This document shows positions 9,774-18,649 of a stretch of 64,000 bases of DNA, in pieces. Both the position numbers and the translations under genes were made by a program. The notes below the pieces were generated by a model. That model made no database searches. It was given only the letters and a program-made list of their open reading frames with translations, and was not told where the DNA came from. The DNA is taken from assembly GCF_024748695.1 (NCBI RefSeq), contig NZ_CP087176.1, forward strand, positions 241,501 through 305,500, in the 5' to 3' direction. The stretch is from Pseudomonas sp. B21-040 (GTDB taxonomy: Bacteria; Pseudomonadota; Gammaproteobacteria; Pseudomonadales; Pseudomonadaceae). The stretch's first letter is position 1. Each line of letters starts with the position of its first letter.

Positions 9774-11000
9774 ATGAGCCAGACGCCATTCAATATTCAG
9801 CGTGCCGCCGTTATCGGTGCAGGCACCATGGGCCGTGGCATTGTCATGTGTCTGGCCAATGCCGGGGTGCCGGTGCAGTGGGTGGATAACAATCCGCAGA
9901 TGCTTGAACAGGCGTTGGCCACGGTAGCCGAAACCAACGCTCACAATGTGCGCCAAGGGCGCATCGATCAGGCCGAGGCTGACGCCCGCATTGCGCGAGT
10001 GACTGCTGCGCCAGACTACTTTTCGATCCGCGACGTCGATCTGGTCATCGAAGCGGTGTATGAAAACCTCGAACTGAAACAGAAAATATTCCGCGAACTG
10101 GACGGCCTGCTGAAACCCGAAGCGATTCTGGCCAGCAACACGTCGGCGCTGGACATCGACGCCATCGCCGCCGCCACTCGCCGTCCGCAACAGGTCCTGG
10201 GGCTGCACTTCTTCAGCCCGGCGCACATCATGAAACTGCTGGAAATCGTCCGTGGCGCCCAGACTGCGCCGGCGGTACTCGATGCCGCGCTGGTGCTGGG
10301 CAAGCGCATGGGCAAGGTCAGCGTGGTGGCGGGCAATTGTGACGGATTCATTGGCAACCGCATGCTCAATACCTACGTGCTCGAAGCGCGCAAGATGCTG
10401 CTGGAGGGGGCCTATCCCTACCAGGTGGATGCGGCGCTGCAAGGTTTCGGTTTTGCCATGGGACCGTTCCGCATGTACGACGTGGTCGGGGTCGACCTGG
10501 GGTGGCGTGCGCGGGAATTGGCCGGCACCGGGCAGGATGCGCCAGAGGTTCAAGTGGATAACCGGCTGTGTGAACTCGGGCGTTTCGGTCAGAAAAGTGG
10601 CAACGGCTATTACCACTACGAACCGGGCAGTCGTCAGGCTGAGCACGATGTCGAGGTTGATGCGCTGGTCTTGAAGGTCAGCGAAGGCTTGGGCTTCCAG
10701 CGCCGCGAAATCAGCCCTGAAGAGGTTCTGGAGCGTTGCTTGCTGGCACTGGTCAACGAAGGCGCGAAGATCCTTGAGGAAGGCATTGCCGGGTCGGCAC
10801 ACGACATCGATCTGGTGTACCTCAACGGCTATGGTTTCCCGGCGGACAAGGGCGGGCCGATGGCCTGGGCGGATCAGCAAGGATTGGCGGACATCCACCA
10901 ACGCTTGATGGCATTGGAAACCCGGCAAGGCGATCACTGGCAGCCAGCACGGCTGATTGGCGAGTTGGCGGCGGTGGGTAAAGGATTCGCGGATCGGTAG
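9774..11000 (+). CDS. 3-hydroxyacyl-CoA dehydrogenase
   Basis: 408 residues from ATG 9774-9776 (MSQTPFNIQRAAVIGAGTMG); the frame is open upstream but this start aligns with the family. The N-terminal Rossmann domain has GAGTMGRGI (NAD site) and SNTSALDID and GLHFFSPAHIMKLLEIV signatures; two C-terminal 3HCDH helical domains follow (GNRMLNTYVLEA..., then LVNEGAKILEEGIA). It oxidises 3-hydroxyacyl-CoA to 3-ketoacyl-CoA. There is no hydratase domain, so it is a stand-alone enzyme, not a FadB. A thioesterase follows on the same strand. Confidence 0.93.
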   Translation: MSQTPFNIQRAAVIGAGTMGRGIVMCLANAGVPVQWVDNNPQMLEQALATVAETNAHNVRQGRIDQAEADARIARVTAAPDYFSIRDVDLVIEAVYENLELKQKIFRELDGLLKPEAILASNTSALDIDAIAAATRRPQQVLGLHFFSPAHIMKLLEIVRGAQTAPAVLDAALVLGKRMGKVSVVAGNCDGFIGNRMLNTYVLEARKMLLEGAYPYQVDAALQGFGFAMGPFRMYDVVGVDLGWRARELAGTGQDAPEVQVDNRLCELGRFGQKSGNGYYHYEPGSRQAEHDVEVDALVLKVSEGLGFQRREISPEEVLERCLLALVNEGAKILEEGIAGSAHDIDLVYLNGYGFPADKGGPMAWADQQGLADIHQRLMALETRQGDHWQPARLIGELAAVGKGFADR

Positions 11001-11014
11001 ACTTCAATACCGGT

Positions 11015-11118
11015 GATCGTTCCCATGCTTTGCATGGGAACGCCTCCTTGGACGCTCTGCGTCCACTGTGACGCCAAGCGTCACGGGCTGGATTCCCACG
11101 CAGAGCGTGGGAACGATC
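11015..11118. repeat. REP pair (family GATCGTTCCCACGC), copy 2
   Basis: The outer GATCGTTCCCA...TGGGAACGATC arms and inner GGACGCTCTGCGTCC/GACGCCAAGCGTC pieces match copies 1 and 3. It lies between the dehydrogenase and thioesterase genes, 14 nt after the first stop and 20 nt before the next start, so it may attenuate or process the shared transcript. Confidence 0.85.
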
Positions 11119-11138
11119 TTTCAAGACGAGAGCCTCCC

Positions 11139-11558
11139 ATGAGCCAACGCACCGACTACCCACACTTCCAGCCCATCACCACCCGCTGGCACGACAATGA
11201 CGCCTACGGTCATGTCAACAACGTCACCTACTACAGCTTCTTCGACACGGCGGTGAACACTTACCTGATCGAAGTCGGCGGCCTGGATATCCATGACGGC
11301 GAGGTGGTGGGTTTTGTCGTAAGTTCGGCTTGCGACTACTTTGCTTCCATCGCGTTTCCGGACCGGATCGAGATCGGCCTGCGAGTCGGCAAGTTGGGCA
11401 ACAGTTCGGTGCAATATGAACTGGCCGTGTTCAAGCAAGGGGAAGAGGAAGCCTGCGCGGCGGGGCGCTTCGTGCATGTGTTTGTAGATCGCCTGTCGAA
11501 TCAGCCTGTGTCGATTCCGGCCGGATTGCGTGGGGCGCTGGAGCGTTTGGTGGTTTAG
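11139..11558 (+). CDS. Acyl-CoA thioesterase, 4HBT/YbgC type
   Basis: 139 residues from ATG 11139. The signature [20 protein letters not shown] is the hot-dog thioesterase active-site region (Asp in [11 protein letters not shown]). Products of this type hydrolyse acyl-CoA thioesters in the cytoplasm. Location after a 3-hydroxyacyl-CoA dehydrogenase suggests a role in short-chain acyl-CoA or carnitine/betaine-type breakdown, but no substrate can be read from the sequence. Confidence 0.88.
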   Translation: MSQRTDYPHFQPITTRWHDNDAYGHVNNVTYYSFFDTAVNTYLIEVGGLDIHDGEVVGFVVSSACDYFASIAFPDRIEIGLRVGKLGNSSVQYELAVFKQGEEEACAAGRFVHVFVDRLSNQPVSIPAGLRGALERLVV

Positions 11559-11566
11559 ACCGGGCA

Positions 11567-11599
11567 AAAAAAATCGCAGCCCGAGGGCTGCGATTTTTT
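11567..11599 (+). terminator. Bidirectional rho-independent terminator
   Basis: AAAATCGCAGCCC-GA-GGGCTGCGATTTTTT: a 13-bp perfect stem with A- and T-tracts on both sides, between the thioesterase and the convergent glycine-zipper gene. It can serve both. Confidence 0.92.
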
Positions 11600-11629
11600 G
11601 ACGTACCGGCTAGCGAGGCGACTGAAGTC

Positions 11630-12118
11630 TCAATCGCGGTCGCGGTAGTACTTGTGGTGCTTGCGATGACCATAGTGGTGGCCACGATCGTGGTGACCGT
11701 CACGGTAGTAGCCACGATCACCACGATAAGAGCGATTATCGTTGTCGCCCTCATCATCGTATTTGTTGCCCATGTAGTTACCCAGCGCGCCACCAGCGCC
11801 GCCGCCTGCTGCGGAGCCGATCAGGCTGCCGGTGGTGCCGCCCATGCTGCGGCCGACCACGTTACCGCCTGCTGCGCCCAGTGCGCCGCCGATAGCGGCT
11901 TCGCCACGGCTGTGTTTGTTTGCGCCAACTGCGCTACCACCCGCGCCGCCCAGGGCCGCGCCGATGGTGGAACCTGTATTGCCGCCTAACGACTGACCGA
12001 CGACCGAGCCAAGAACCCCGCCCAATGCGCCGCCCACACCTGCTTCGGTGGTGCCGCCAGCAGAAGCAATGCCACTGACCAAGCCAAGGGACAACAAGAG
12101 AATCGAGGAGAACTTCAT
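11630..12118 (-). CDS. Exported glycine-zipper protein with His/Tyr/Asp-rich tail
   Basis: 162 residues. A signal peptide (MKFSSILLLSLGLVSGIASA) is followed by about 95 residues of alternating G/A repeats (GALGGVLGSVVGQSLGG, GAAGGNVVGRSMGG, GGGAGGALGNYMGNK), a multi-copy glycine zipper that favours membrane insertion or oligomerisation. The last 45 residues are charged and rich in Asp, Arg, His and Tyr (DGHHDRGHHYGHRKHH) and could bind metal. It resembles YMGG-like glycine-zipper proteins of the Pseudomonas envelope; function unknown. Confidence 0.8.
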   Translation of the reverse strand: MKFSSILLLSLGLVSGIASAGGTTEAGVGGALGGVLGSVVGQSLGGNTGSTIGAALGGAGGSAVGANKHSRGEAAIGGALGAAGGNVVGRSMGGTTGSLIGSAAGGGAGGALGNYMGNKYDDEGDNDNRSYRGDRGYYRDGHHDRGHHYGHRKHHKYYRDRD

Positions 12119-12340
12119 GGGGGAACCTCAAGGGGATGACGGCGCGATCCTGAGGCTGTGTCAGAGGTGTGACAATCGAAATCCGACGAGTAACACGACT
12201 TCAGCACATTTTGATAAGTTACTGTTTTATAGACGGAACTTAACGGTTTTTCGCCGGTCTTTAGTTACTTCGGACAGGCCGTTTCTATACAGAAACGGCC
12301 TTTTTTGTGGGCGATTGGAAAGTTGTTCGTCGCGAAGAGT
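12119..12340. other. Non-coding gap upstream of the glycine-zipper gene
   Basis: About 220 nt that are more AT-rich than the flanks, holding the promoter of the minus-strand glycine-zipper gene. The rightmost part contains a free-standing terminator (12276-12307) with no coding gene ending at it on the plus strand. No convincing reading frame is present. Confidence 0.5.
12276..12307 (+). terminator. Orphan rho-independent terminator
   Basis: AGGCCGTTTCT-ATAC-AGAAACGGCCTTTTTT: an 11-bp perfect stem with a six-T tail on the plus strand. No plus-strand gene ends nearby, so it may end a short RNA starting at about 12190-12240. Confidence 0.8.
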
Positions 12341-12446
12341 GATCGTTCCCACGCTCTGCGTGGGAACGCCTCAATGGACGCTTTGCGGCCGCTTTGGGAC
12401 GCGGAGCGTCCCGGGCTGCATCCCCACGCAGAGCGTGGGAACGATC
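12341..12446. repeat. REP pair (family GATCGTTCCCACGC), copy 3
   Basis: Outer GATCGTTCCCACGC and GCGTGGGAACGATC arms with an inner GGACGC...GCGTCCC pair. It sits just downstream of the stop of the formate-dehydrogenase-like gene. It is almost the same as copy 2. Confidence 0.85.
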
Positions 12447-12458
12447 AGGGGTGGGACG

Positions 12459-14807
12459 TCAGGCCGACCTGGCCATGATCAATCCGGTTTCACTCGCTGC
12501 TTCCAAACGGATCGCCACAAACTTCGACGTCGGTGTATGGCTGCCATCCCCGGTGCTTTCCAGTGGCACCAGCGGATTCACTTCCGGGTAGTAAGCCGCC
12601 GCTTGCCCCGCCGGGATATCAAACGCCAGCAGGGTGAAGCCCTTGACGCGGCGCTCACGTCCGTCATCCCAGATCGAAACGATATCGGCCTTCTGCCCCG
12701 GTTTGAAACCCAGGCGAATGATGTCGGCTTCGTTCACAAACAGCACATCGCGCTGACCTTTCACTCCACGGTAACGGTCGTTGAGACCATAAATCGTGGT
12801 GTTGTACTGATCATGTGAACGCATCGATTGCATGATCAAGTCAGGCAACACGCCCGTCGCACGCGTACGTTCGTGCACCAGGTCTTTGGGCAGCGTATTG
12901 GGACGGAAATTGGCCCGGCCCGACGGGGTATTCCACTTGCGCGCGCCGGCGCTGTTGCCAAGGTAGAAACCACCCGGGTTCTTGACCTTCTCATTGAAAT
13001 CGCGAAAGCCCGGAATGGTGTCGGCGATCAGGTCGCGAATGCGCCCGTAATCAGCCACCAGCCAGTTCCAGTCCACCGGTTTGCTGCCCAGGGTCGCGGC
13101 GGCGATACCGGCGATAATCGACGGCTCCGAACGCATCTGATCGGACAGTCGCTGCAACTGGCCGTTGGAGGCGTGGACCATGCTGAACGAGTCTTCCACG
13201 GTCACCGCTTGCGGGCCTTCAGTCTGGATGTCGATGTCGGTACGGCCCAGGCACGGCAGGATCAGCGCGTCTTTGCCGTGGGCTAAATGGCTGCGGTTGA
13301 GCTTGGTGCTGATTTGCACGGTCAGGTCGCAATTGCTCAGGGCCTTGAAGGTGCGCGGGCTGTCCGGGGTGGCTTGGGCGAAGTTGCCGCCCAGGCCGAT
13401 GAATACTTTGGAGCGGCTTTCAGCCATGGCGTGAATCGCCTCGACCACGTTGTGGCCGTTGTCGCGTGGCACTTTGAACTGGAAGCGACGTTCCAGCGAG
13501 TCAAGGAACGCCACTGGCGGACGTTCGTTGATGCCCATGGTCCGGTCGCCCTGCACGTTGCTGTGACCACGCACCGGGCACAGGCCGGCGCCCGGTCGGC
13601 CGATGTTGCCACGCAGCAGCATCAGGTTGGCGATTTCCTGGATGGTCGCCACCGAATGGCGGTGCTGGGTGATGCCCATCGCCCAGCACATGATCACGTT
13701 CTTGCCTTTGGCGTACATGCGCGCCGCTTGCTCGATCTCCACCAGGGTCAGGCCGGACTGCTCGACGATCTGCTCCCATGACGTATCGTCGACGATGCCC
13801 AGGTACTCCAGCACGTTGGCGCTGTGTTCATTGAGGAAGTCGTGGTCGAACACGGCCGGCTCACCGGCCTTCTGTGCGTCGCGCTCCCATTGCAGCAGGA
13901 ACTTCGCCATGCCGCGCATCAGCGCCATGTCGCCGCCAAGCGCCGGGCGCAAGTAGGCGGTGTTGGTGGGCTTGTCGCCGTTGGTGAGCATTTCGATCGG
14001 GTGCTGTGGATGCTGGAAGCGTTCCAGGCCACGCTCTTTGAGCGGGTTGATGCACACCACTTGAGCGCCGCGTTTCACCGCTTCACGCAGTGGCTCGAGC
14101 ATCCGTGGATGGTTGGTGCCGGGGTTCTGGCCCCAGACGAAAATCGCGTCGGCGTGCTCGAAGTCGTCGAAGGTCACGGTGCCTTTGCCGACGCCGACAC
14201 TTTGCGCCAACGCCACGCCGCTGGCCTCGTGGCACATGTTCGAGCAGTCCGGAAAGTTGTTGGTTCCGTAAGCGCGCACGAACAGCTGATACAAGTAAGC
14301 CGCTTCGTTGCTGGCCCGCCCCGAGGTGTAAAACTCGGCCTGATCCGGGCTCGACAGGCCCTTCAAATGTTTGGCGATCAGCGCAAAGGCGCCCTCCCAG
14401 CTGATCGGTTTGTAGCGATCGGTCTCGGCGTCATAAACCATAGGCTCAGTCAGACGACCCTGATATTCGAGCCAATAGTCGCTCTGCTCCAGCAAGGACG
14501 TAACGCTGTGCTTGGCGAAGAACGCGCCGTCCACCCGGCGTTTGGTCGCTTCCCAGTTCACCGCTTTGGCGCCGTTCTCGCAGAACATCACCATGCCCTT
14601 TTCCGGAGAATCGCCCCAAGCGCAACCCGGGCAGTCGAAGCCACCGTTCTGGTTGGTCTTGAGCATGATGCGCAGGTTTTTCAACGCGTTGTCGCTGGTC
14701 AACCAGGCCTGGGCCACGCTGATCAGTGCACCCCAGCCGCCGGCCGGTCCTTTGTAGGGCTTGTAGCGAGGGACGGGTGTCTGATCGGCTTGACGGTGTT
14801 GACTCAC
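12459..14807 (-). CDS. FdhF/YdeP-family molybdopterin oxidoreductase
   Basis: 782 residues from GTG 14805-14807 (SQHRQADQTPVPRYKP), which overlaps the fdhD stop by 4 nt. The N-terminus has a Cys cluster (FDCPGCAWGD ... FCENG) in the place of the iron-sulfur site, then EFYTSGRASNEAAY, SNMCHEASG (Cys at the position of selenocysteine in true FdhF) and GRPGAGLCPVRGHSNVQGDR. The C-terminal molydopterin-binding domain is complete. It is a bis-MGD formate-dehydrogenase-like enzyme of YdeP type, soluble and cytoplasmic; the physiological substrate is not certain. Confidence 0.92.
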   Translation of the reverse strand: MSQHRQADQTPVPRYKPYKGPAGGWGALISVAQAWLTSDNALKNLRIMLKTNQNGGFDCPGCAWGDSPEKGMVMFCENGAKAVNWEATKRRVDGAFFAKHSVTSLLEQSDYWLEYQGRLTEPMVYDAETDRYKPISWEGAFALIAKHLKGLSSPDQAEFYTSGRASNEAAYLYQLFVRAYGTNNFPDCSNMCHEASGVALAQSVGVGKGTVTFDDFEHADAIFVWGQNPGTNHPRMLEPLREAVKRGAQVVCINPLKERGLERFQHPQHPIEMLTNGDKPTNTAYLRPALGGDMALMRGMAKFLLQWERDAQKAGEPAVFDHDFLNEHSANVLEYLGIVDDTSWEQIVEQSGLTLVEIEQAARMYAKGKNVIMCWAMGITQHRHSVATIQEIANLMLLRGNIGRPGAGLCPVRGHSNVQGDRTMGINERPPVAFLDSLERRFQFKVPRDNGHNVVEAIHAMAESRSKVFIGLGGNFAQATPDSPRTFKALSNCDLTVQISTKLNRSHLAHGKDALILPCLGRTDIDIQTEGPQAVTVEDSFSMVHASNGQLQRLSDQMRSEPSIIAGIAAATLGSKPVDWNWLVADYGRIRDLIADTIPGFRDFNEKVKNPGGFYLGNSAGARKWNTPSGRANFRPNTLPKDLVHERTRATGVLPDLIMQSMRSHDQYNTTIYGLNDRYRGVKGQRDVLFVNEADIIRLGFKPGQKADIVSIWDDGRERRVKGFTLLAFDIPAGQAAAYYPEVNPLVPLESTGDGSHTPTSKFVAIRLEAASETGLIMARSA

Positions 14808-15643
14808 GCTTGGTTCTCCATCGCAGGGCTGTAAACCCGCGGCGCACTTTTTTGCGGCAGGTGGATGAGATTGAGGTGGTGACGACGGGCCCATTGCACG
14901 GCGAGGCCCGTGGGCGACGACAGGCTGACGAGGGTCTGGATACCGGCGCGCAATACTTTCTGGATCAGTTCGAGGCTGCACCGGCTGGTGACGATCGCCA
15001 GGCCGCCGGTGGTCGGGATCTTCTGGCGGATCAACCCGCCAATCAGTTTGTCGAGGGCATTGTGCCGACCGATGTCTTCACGGCCCATCAGCAATTCGCC
15101 CTGACCGTTCATGAACACCGCCGCGTGCACTGCGCCACAATGCTGGCCCAACGGCTGGAAGGCGCCGATGCGTTGGCGCAGGCCATCGAGCCATTCAGCA
15201 GGCGGCAGCGGTGCGCCGGGTAACACCTTGAGATCCGGCAACGCCTGTTCCACGGCTTCCACGCCGCAGAGCCCGCAACCGCTGGTGCCGGCCAATTGCC
15301 GACGCTGTTGCTTGAGGTTCCAGAAGGCGCGGTTGGCAATGGTCACTTGCGCGTACTGCGCCGAGCCCGAGCCGCTGAGTTGCAGGTCGTAAATGTCGTT
15401 GGCGTCTTCGATGATGCCGCTGCCGAGGCTGAAGCCGACAATAAAGTCTTCAAGGTCCGTCGGTGTCACCAGCATTACGGCTTGGCTGATGCCGTTGTAG
15501 GCGATCGCCAACGCGACTTCTTCAGCCAGCGCGGTGCTGGCCGATTCGGTGTATTGAAGGTCGCAAAAACTGTACGTCTGGCTAGCGTCTGGCGCGGGCG
15601 TGTCGAGGGCAGGCGCCGCGCAAGTAGGGCGCTTGGCGTTCAT
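14804..15643 (-). CDS. fdhD: FdhD, sulfurtransferase for formate dehydrogenase
   Basis: 279 residues. FdhD transfers sulfur from IscS to the Mo-cofactor of formate dehydrogenase. The essential Cys pair is present as GTSGCGLCGVE (Cys123, Cys126); HNALDKLIGG and SRCSLELIQK blocks are typical. It overlaps the oxidoreductase gene by 4 nt (GTGA), so the maturation factor and its client are made together. Confidence 0.94.
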   Translation of the reverse strand: MNAKRPTCAAPALDTPAPDASQTYSFCDLQYTESASTALAEEVALAIAYNGISQAVMLVTPTDLEDFIVGFSLGSGIIEDANDIYDLQLSGSGSAQYAQVTIANRAFWNLKQQRRQLAGTSGCGLCGVEAVEQALPDLKVLPGAPLPPAEWLDGLRQRIGAFQPLGQHCGAVHAAVFMNGQGELLMGREDIGRHNALDKLIGGLIRQKIPTTGGLAIVTSRCSLELIQKVLRAGIQTLVSLSSPTGLAVQWARRHHLNLIHLPQKSAPRVYSPAMENQA

Positions 15644-15737
15644 GAGGTATCACCGACGTTTTAGTCAGCTTTAAGCCTAGGCGTGTCAACTTGTCGCGTC
15701 TAATCGCTATTACTGATCTGCCGATAGATGCCGTCGA

Positions 15738-16625
15738 TCAAGAAGCTATTGGTGATTTCTGATAGAGCGCGAAACAGGCTTCCGCCAACGCCGAACGCGG
15801 CGCACTTCGACGCATGATCAGCCCCAGCCGGGCGAGGGTCTGCGCGTTTTCGATCGGTTGCAGGCGAAGGTGATCGGTGAGGTTCTCCAGCCCGCCGTCC
15901 AGCGGCATCACCGCGCAGCACATGCCACCGTGTACCGCTTGCAGCAATTGATGGACTGCATCGGTTTGCAGCAACGGCTGGGGCGTCAGGCCACGGCTGT
16001 GGAAGTTGTGGTCGATGGATTGGCGAAAGTGCATGCCGCTGGTGAGCATGCCCAGCGGCAGTTCGATCAGCGATTCCCAGCTCAAGGGCGTATCGCCGAA
16101 ATTGAAGAAGCGCTGGTCGTAAAGCAGGCCCATGCGGGTTTCGTCGAAGGCCAGCGAATCGAAGCGCTCGTTGTCCAGGCGTTCCAGATAGGACACGCCA
16201 AGGTCGAGGCGGTTGTTCGCCAGTTGTTCGAGGATTTGCTCGGAACTCAATGCCGAGAGTTCGAAGCGCAAGTTCGGGTGTTCGGCGTGCAGGCGCTGCA
16301 TCAAGGGCAGCGGATCGAAACTCGACAACGGCACCACACCCAACCGCAACGTACCGACCAGGTTGCCGCGACAGGCGGCGGCTTCAGCCTGCAAGCCGTC
16401 GTAAGCCGCCAGCACCGTGCGCGCCCAGGCCAGCACGCGCTCACCGGGGGCGGTGAAACCTTCAAAGCGCTGGCCGCGATTGACCAACGGCAACTCAAGC
16501 TCTTCTTCGAGGCTGCGCAGGCGCATGGACAGGGTCGGCTGGGTGATGTGACACCGCGCGGCGGCCTGGCCGAAGTGCCGGGTTTCGTCGAGGGCGATGA
16601 GGAATTTCAGCTGCTTGATGTCCAT
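15738..16625 (-). CDS. LysR-family transcriptional regulator
   Basis: 295 residues from ATG 16623-16625 (MDIKQLKFLIALDET). The winged helix-turn-helix is at residues 3-60 (FGQAAARCHITQPTLSMRLRSLEEELE) and the effector domain follows. It is of OxyR/HypT-like branch length but lacks a clear redox Cys pair in the OxyR context (MCCAV near residue 240). It sits 94 nt upstream of fdhD on the same strand and is a candidate regulator of fdhD-fdhF. Confidence 0.88.
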   Translation of the reverse strand: MDIKQLKFLIALDETRHFGQAAARCHITQPTLSMRLRSLEEELELPLVNRGQRFEGFTAPGERVLAWARTVLAAYDGLQAEAAACRGNLVGTLRLGVVPLSSFDPLPLMQRLHAEHPNLRFELSALSSEQILEQLANNRLDLGVSYLERLDNERFDSLAFDETRMGLLYDQRFFNFGDTPLSWESLIELPLGMLTSGMHFRQSIDHNFHSRGLTPQPLLQTDAVHQLLQAVHGGMCCAVMPLDGGLENLTDHLRLQPIENAQTLARLGLIMRRSAPRSALAEACFALYQKSPIAS

Positions 16626-16762
16626 CTTCGCTCCAGGGCGCGGTGAAGGAGGGGATTCTAGCGCTTGCACCGGATCGACGTCATTGGTCGGGTTGGAACC
16701 GGGGATGACAGGCTTGGTCTAGTCTTTTGCGTCTGGATCCCTAAACCCAAGGAGCGTGCACC

Positions 16763-17203
16763 ATGAGTCTTTTGAGCTTTGTGAAGGAAGCCGGCGAAAA
16801 ACTGCTGGATCTGCTGACCCCCGGCAATGCCAATGCCAGCGAGCAGTTGAAGGAACACATCAGCAAGGTCGGCCTGGGTAACCCGAATGTGCAGGCGACG
16901 GTGGATGGCGACAAAGTGACCGTCACCGGGGAAGTCGCCAGTCAGGAAGAGAAGGAGAAGATTCTGTTGGCGGTGGGCAACATTGCCGGTGTGGGCAGTG
17001 TGGATGACCAGATCACGGTGACCGGGCCGGTGGTTGTGGCCGCGAGGTTCGTCGTTGTAGAAAAGGGCGATACCCTGAGCGCAATCTCGTTGCGCGTTTA
17101 CCATGACGCTAACAAGTATCAAAAAATCTTTGAGGCCAACAAGCCGATACTCAAGGATGTGAACAAGATCTATCCGGGGCAAACATTGCGGATTCCTGAG
17201 TAA
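16763..17203 (+). CDS. lysM: BON-LysM protein (Kbp/YgaU homologue)
   Basis: 146 residues. Residues about 25-90 form a BON domain (NPNVQATVDGDKVTVTGEVA...GVGSVDDQI) and residues 96-145 a LysM domain (FVVVEKGDTLSAISLRVY...PILKDVNKIYPGQTLRIP). There is no signal peptide. The E. coli homologue is a cytoplasmic potassium-binding protein. The AGGAGCGTGCACC ribosome site precedes the ATG. Confidence 0.92.
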   Translation: MSLLSFVKEAGEKLLDLLTPGNANASEQLKEHISKVGLGNPNVQATVDGDKVTVTGEVASQEEKEKILLAVGNIAGVGSVDDQITVTGPVVVAARFVVVEKGDTLSAISLRVYHDANKYQKIFEANKPILKDVNKIYPGQTLRIPE

Positions 17204-17226
17204 GCCTCAAGACCGTGTGATGGCCT

Positions 17227-17315
17227 TCGCGGGCAAGCCACGCTCCCACAGGTTTTGCGTCGTTTGAACACTATGCGAACAACACAAAACCTGTGGGAGC
17301 GAGGCTTGCCCGCGA
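17227..17315. repeat. REPIN (inverted REP pair, CGCGGGCAAGCC family)
   Basis: Left arm TCGCGGGCAAGCC...CTCCCACAGGTTTT and right arm AAAACCTGTGGGAG...GGCTTGCCCGCGA are inverted over about 30 nt with a spacer of roughly 30 nt. It lies between the convergent lysM and yrfG genes, where it may also act as a terminator. Confidence 0.9.
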
Positions 17316-17330
17316 TGCAGGCGACTCGGT

Positions 17331-17993
17331 CTAAAGCCCTGCAATCAAATCCCGATAATCCCTCAGCGCCGTAAACTCCGCCGTGTCCTTGGGCCCCTTG
17401 CGACTGTCCGGCTCACTCACCGCCAACAAATGAGTCACGCCAAAATCGCGCGCACTACGCAGGATAGGCAACGTGTCATCGATAAACAGACTGCGTGCCG
17501 GATCAAAGCCGATGTCGGCCTGCAATGCCTCCCAGAACTGCGGATTCTCCTTGGGGAAACCGTAATCGTGCGAGCTGATCAAACGCTCGAAATAGGGCGC
17601 CAGTTCAATCCTTTCCAGCTTCAATGACAGCGAGTCGCGGTGCGCATTGGTGATCATCACCACGCGCTTGCCGGCCTGTTTGATCGCCGCCAGAAAGGTG
17701 TCCGCGTCGGGGCGCAAGGCGATCAGGTGGGCGGTTTCCAGTTTCAGTTCGCGCACTGGCAACTTCAGTTCGGCGCTCCAGAAATCCAGGCAGTACCACT
17801 GCAACTGACCGGCATTGCGCTCGAACAGCGGCTGCAACTCCAACTCGGCCATGGCCCGGCTCACCCCGTGCAACTCGGCGTAACGCTGGGGCAAATGCTC
17901 CATCCAGAAATGGTTGTCGTAGTGCAGGTCCAGCAGCGTGCCGTCCATGTCTAGCAGAACGGTATCGATGTCGCGCCAGGGCAGCGGGGGCAT
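17331..17993 (-). CDS. yrfG: HAD-family GMP/IMP nucleotidase (YrfG)
   Basis: 220 residues from ATG 17991-17993 (MPPLPWRDIDTVLLDMDGT), preceded by GGAG. HAD motifs: I DMDGTLLDLHYDN, II MITNAHRD, III KENPQFWEAL..., IV LFIDDTLPIL. YrfG dephosphorylates purine monophosphates. Its neighbours nudE and cysQ are also nucleotide hydrolases, and the trio is conserved in Pseudomonas. Confidence 0.92.
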   Translation of the reverse strand: MPPLPWRDIDTVLLDMDGTLLDLHYDNHFWMEHLPQRYAELHGVSRAMAELELQPLFERNAGQLQWYCLDFWSAELKLPVRELKLETAHLIALRPDADTFLAAIKQAGKRVVMITNAHRDSLSLKLERIELAPYFERLISSHDYGFPKENPQFWEALQADIGFDPARSLFIDDTLPILRSARDFGVTHLLAVSEPDSRKGPKDTAEFTALRDYRDLIAGL

Positions 17994-18082
17994 TAAAAAA
18001 TCTCCAGCGGTAAAAAGGATATCCGAGGTCAACAATCAGGATAGGCCGGGTATAGTAACGCGTTCACGCCAAGGAGCTTTTC

Positions 18083-18649
18083 ATGCGCCAGAAACCCACC
18101 GTACTCGCCCGCGAGATCGTCGCCACCAGCCGTTTGTTCTGTGTCGAAGAGCTGAAACTGCGCTTTTCCAATGGCGTGGAGCGCACGTACGAGCGTTTGG
18201 TCGGTAAGGGCGCTGGTTATGGCGCCGTGATGATCGTGGCCATGCTCGATGCCGATCACGCGGTACTGGTCGAGGAATACTGCGGCGGTACGGATGAATA
18301 CGAGCTGTCCCTGCCCAAAGGCCTGATCGAGCCGGGCGAAGATGTGCTGGCGGCGGCCGAGCGGGAGCTCAAGGAAGAAGCCGGGTATGGCGCGCGGCAG
18401 TTGGAGCACCTGACCGAGTTGTCGTTGTCGCCCGGTTACATGAGCCAGAAGATTCAGGTGGTGCTGGCCACCGATCTGTACGAAGAAAGCCTGGAGGGCG
18501 ACGAACCCGAGCCGATGGGCGTGGACAAGATCAATCTGCATGAGCTGTCTGCCCTGGCGCAGAACCCACGCTTCACTGAGGGCCGAGCCTTGGCGGCGTT
18601 GTACTTGGCCCGTGACTTATTGACCCAACGTGGGGTGTTTTTGCCATGA
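18083..18649 (+). CDS. nudE: ADP-compounds hydrolase NudE
   Basis: 188 residues. The Nudix box is intact: GLIEPGEDVLAAAERELKEE plus AGYGA (about residues 75-98). NudE cleaves ADP-ribose, NADH and diadenosine polyphosphates. It is divergent from yrfG and overlaps cysQ by 4 nt (ATGA). Confidence 0.94.
   Translation: MRQKPTVLAREIVATSRLFCVEELKLRFSNGVERTYERLVGKGAGYGAVMIVAMLDADHAVLVEEYCGGTDEYELSLPKGLIEPGEDVLAAAERELKEEAGYGARQLEHLTELSLSPGYMSQKIQVVLATDLYEESLEGDEPEPMGVDKINLHELSALAQNPRFTEGRALAALYLARDLLTQRGVFLP

Noticed and set aside
13824..14834. A 336-codon plus-strand frame inside the formate-dehydrogenase-like gene
   Set aside because: Antisense shadow; composition and lack of motifs do not fit a protein.
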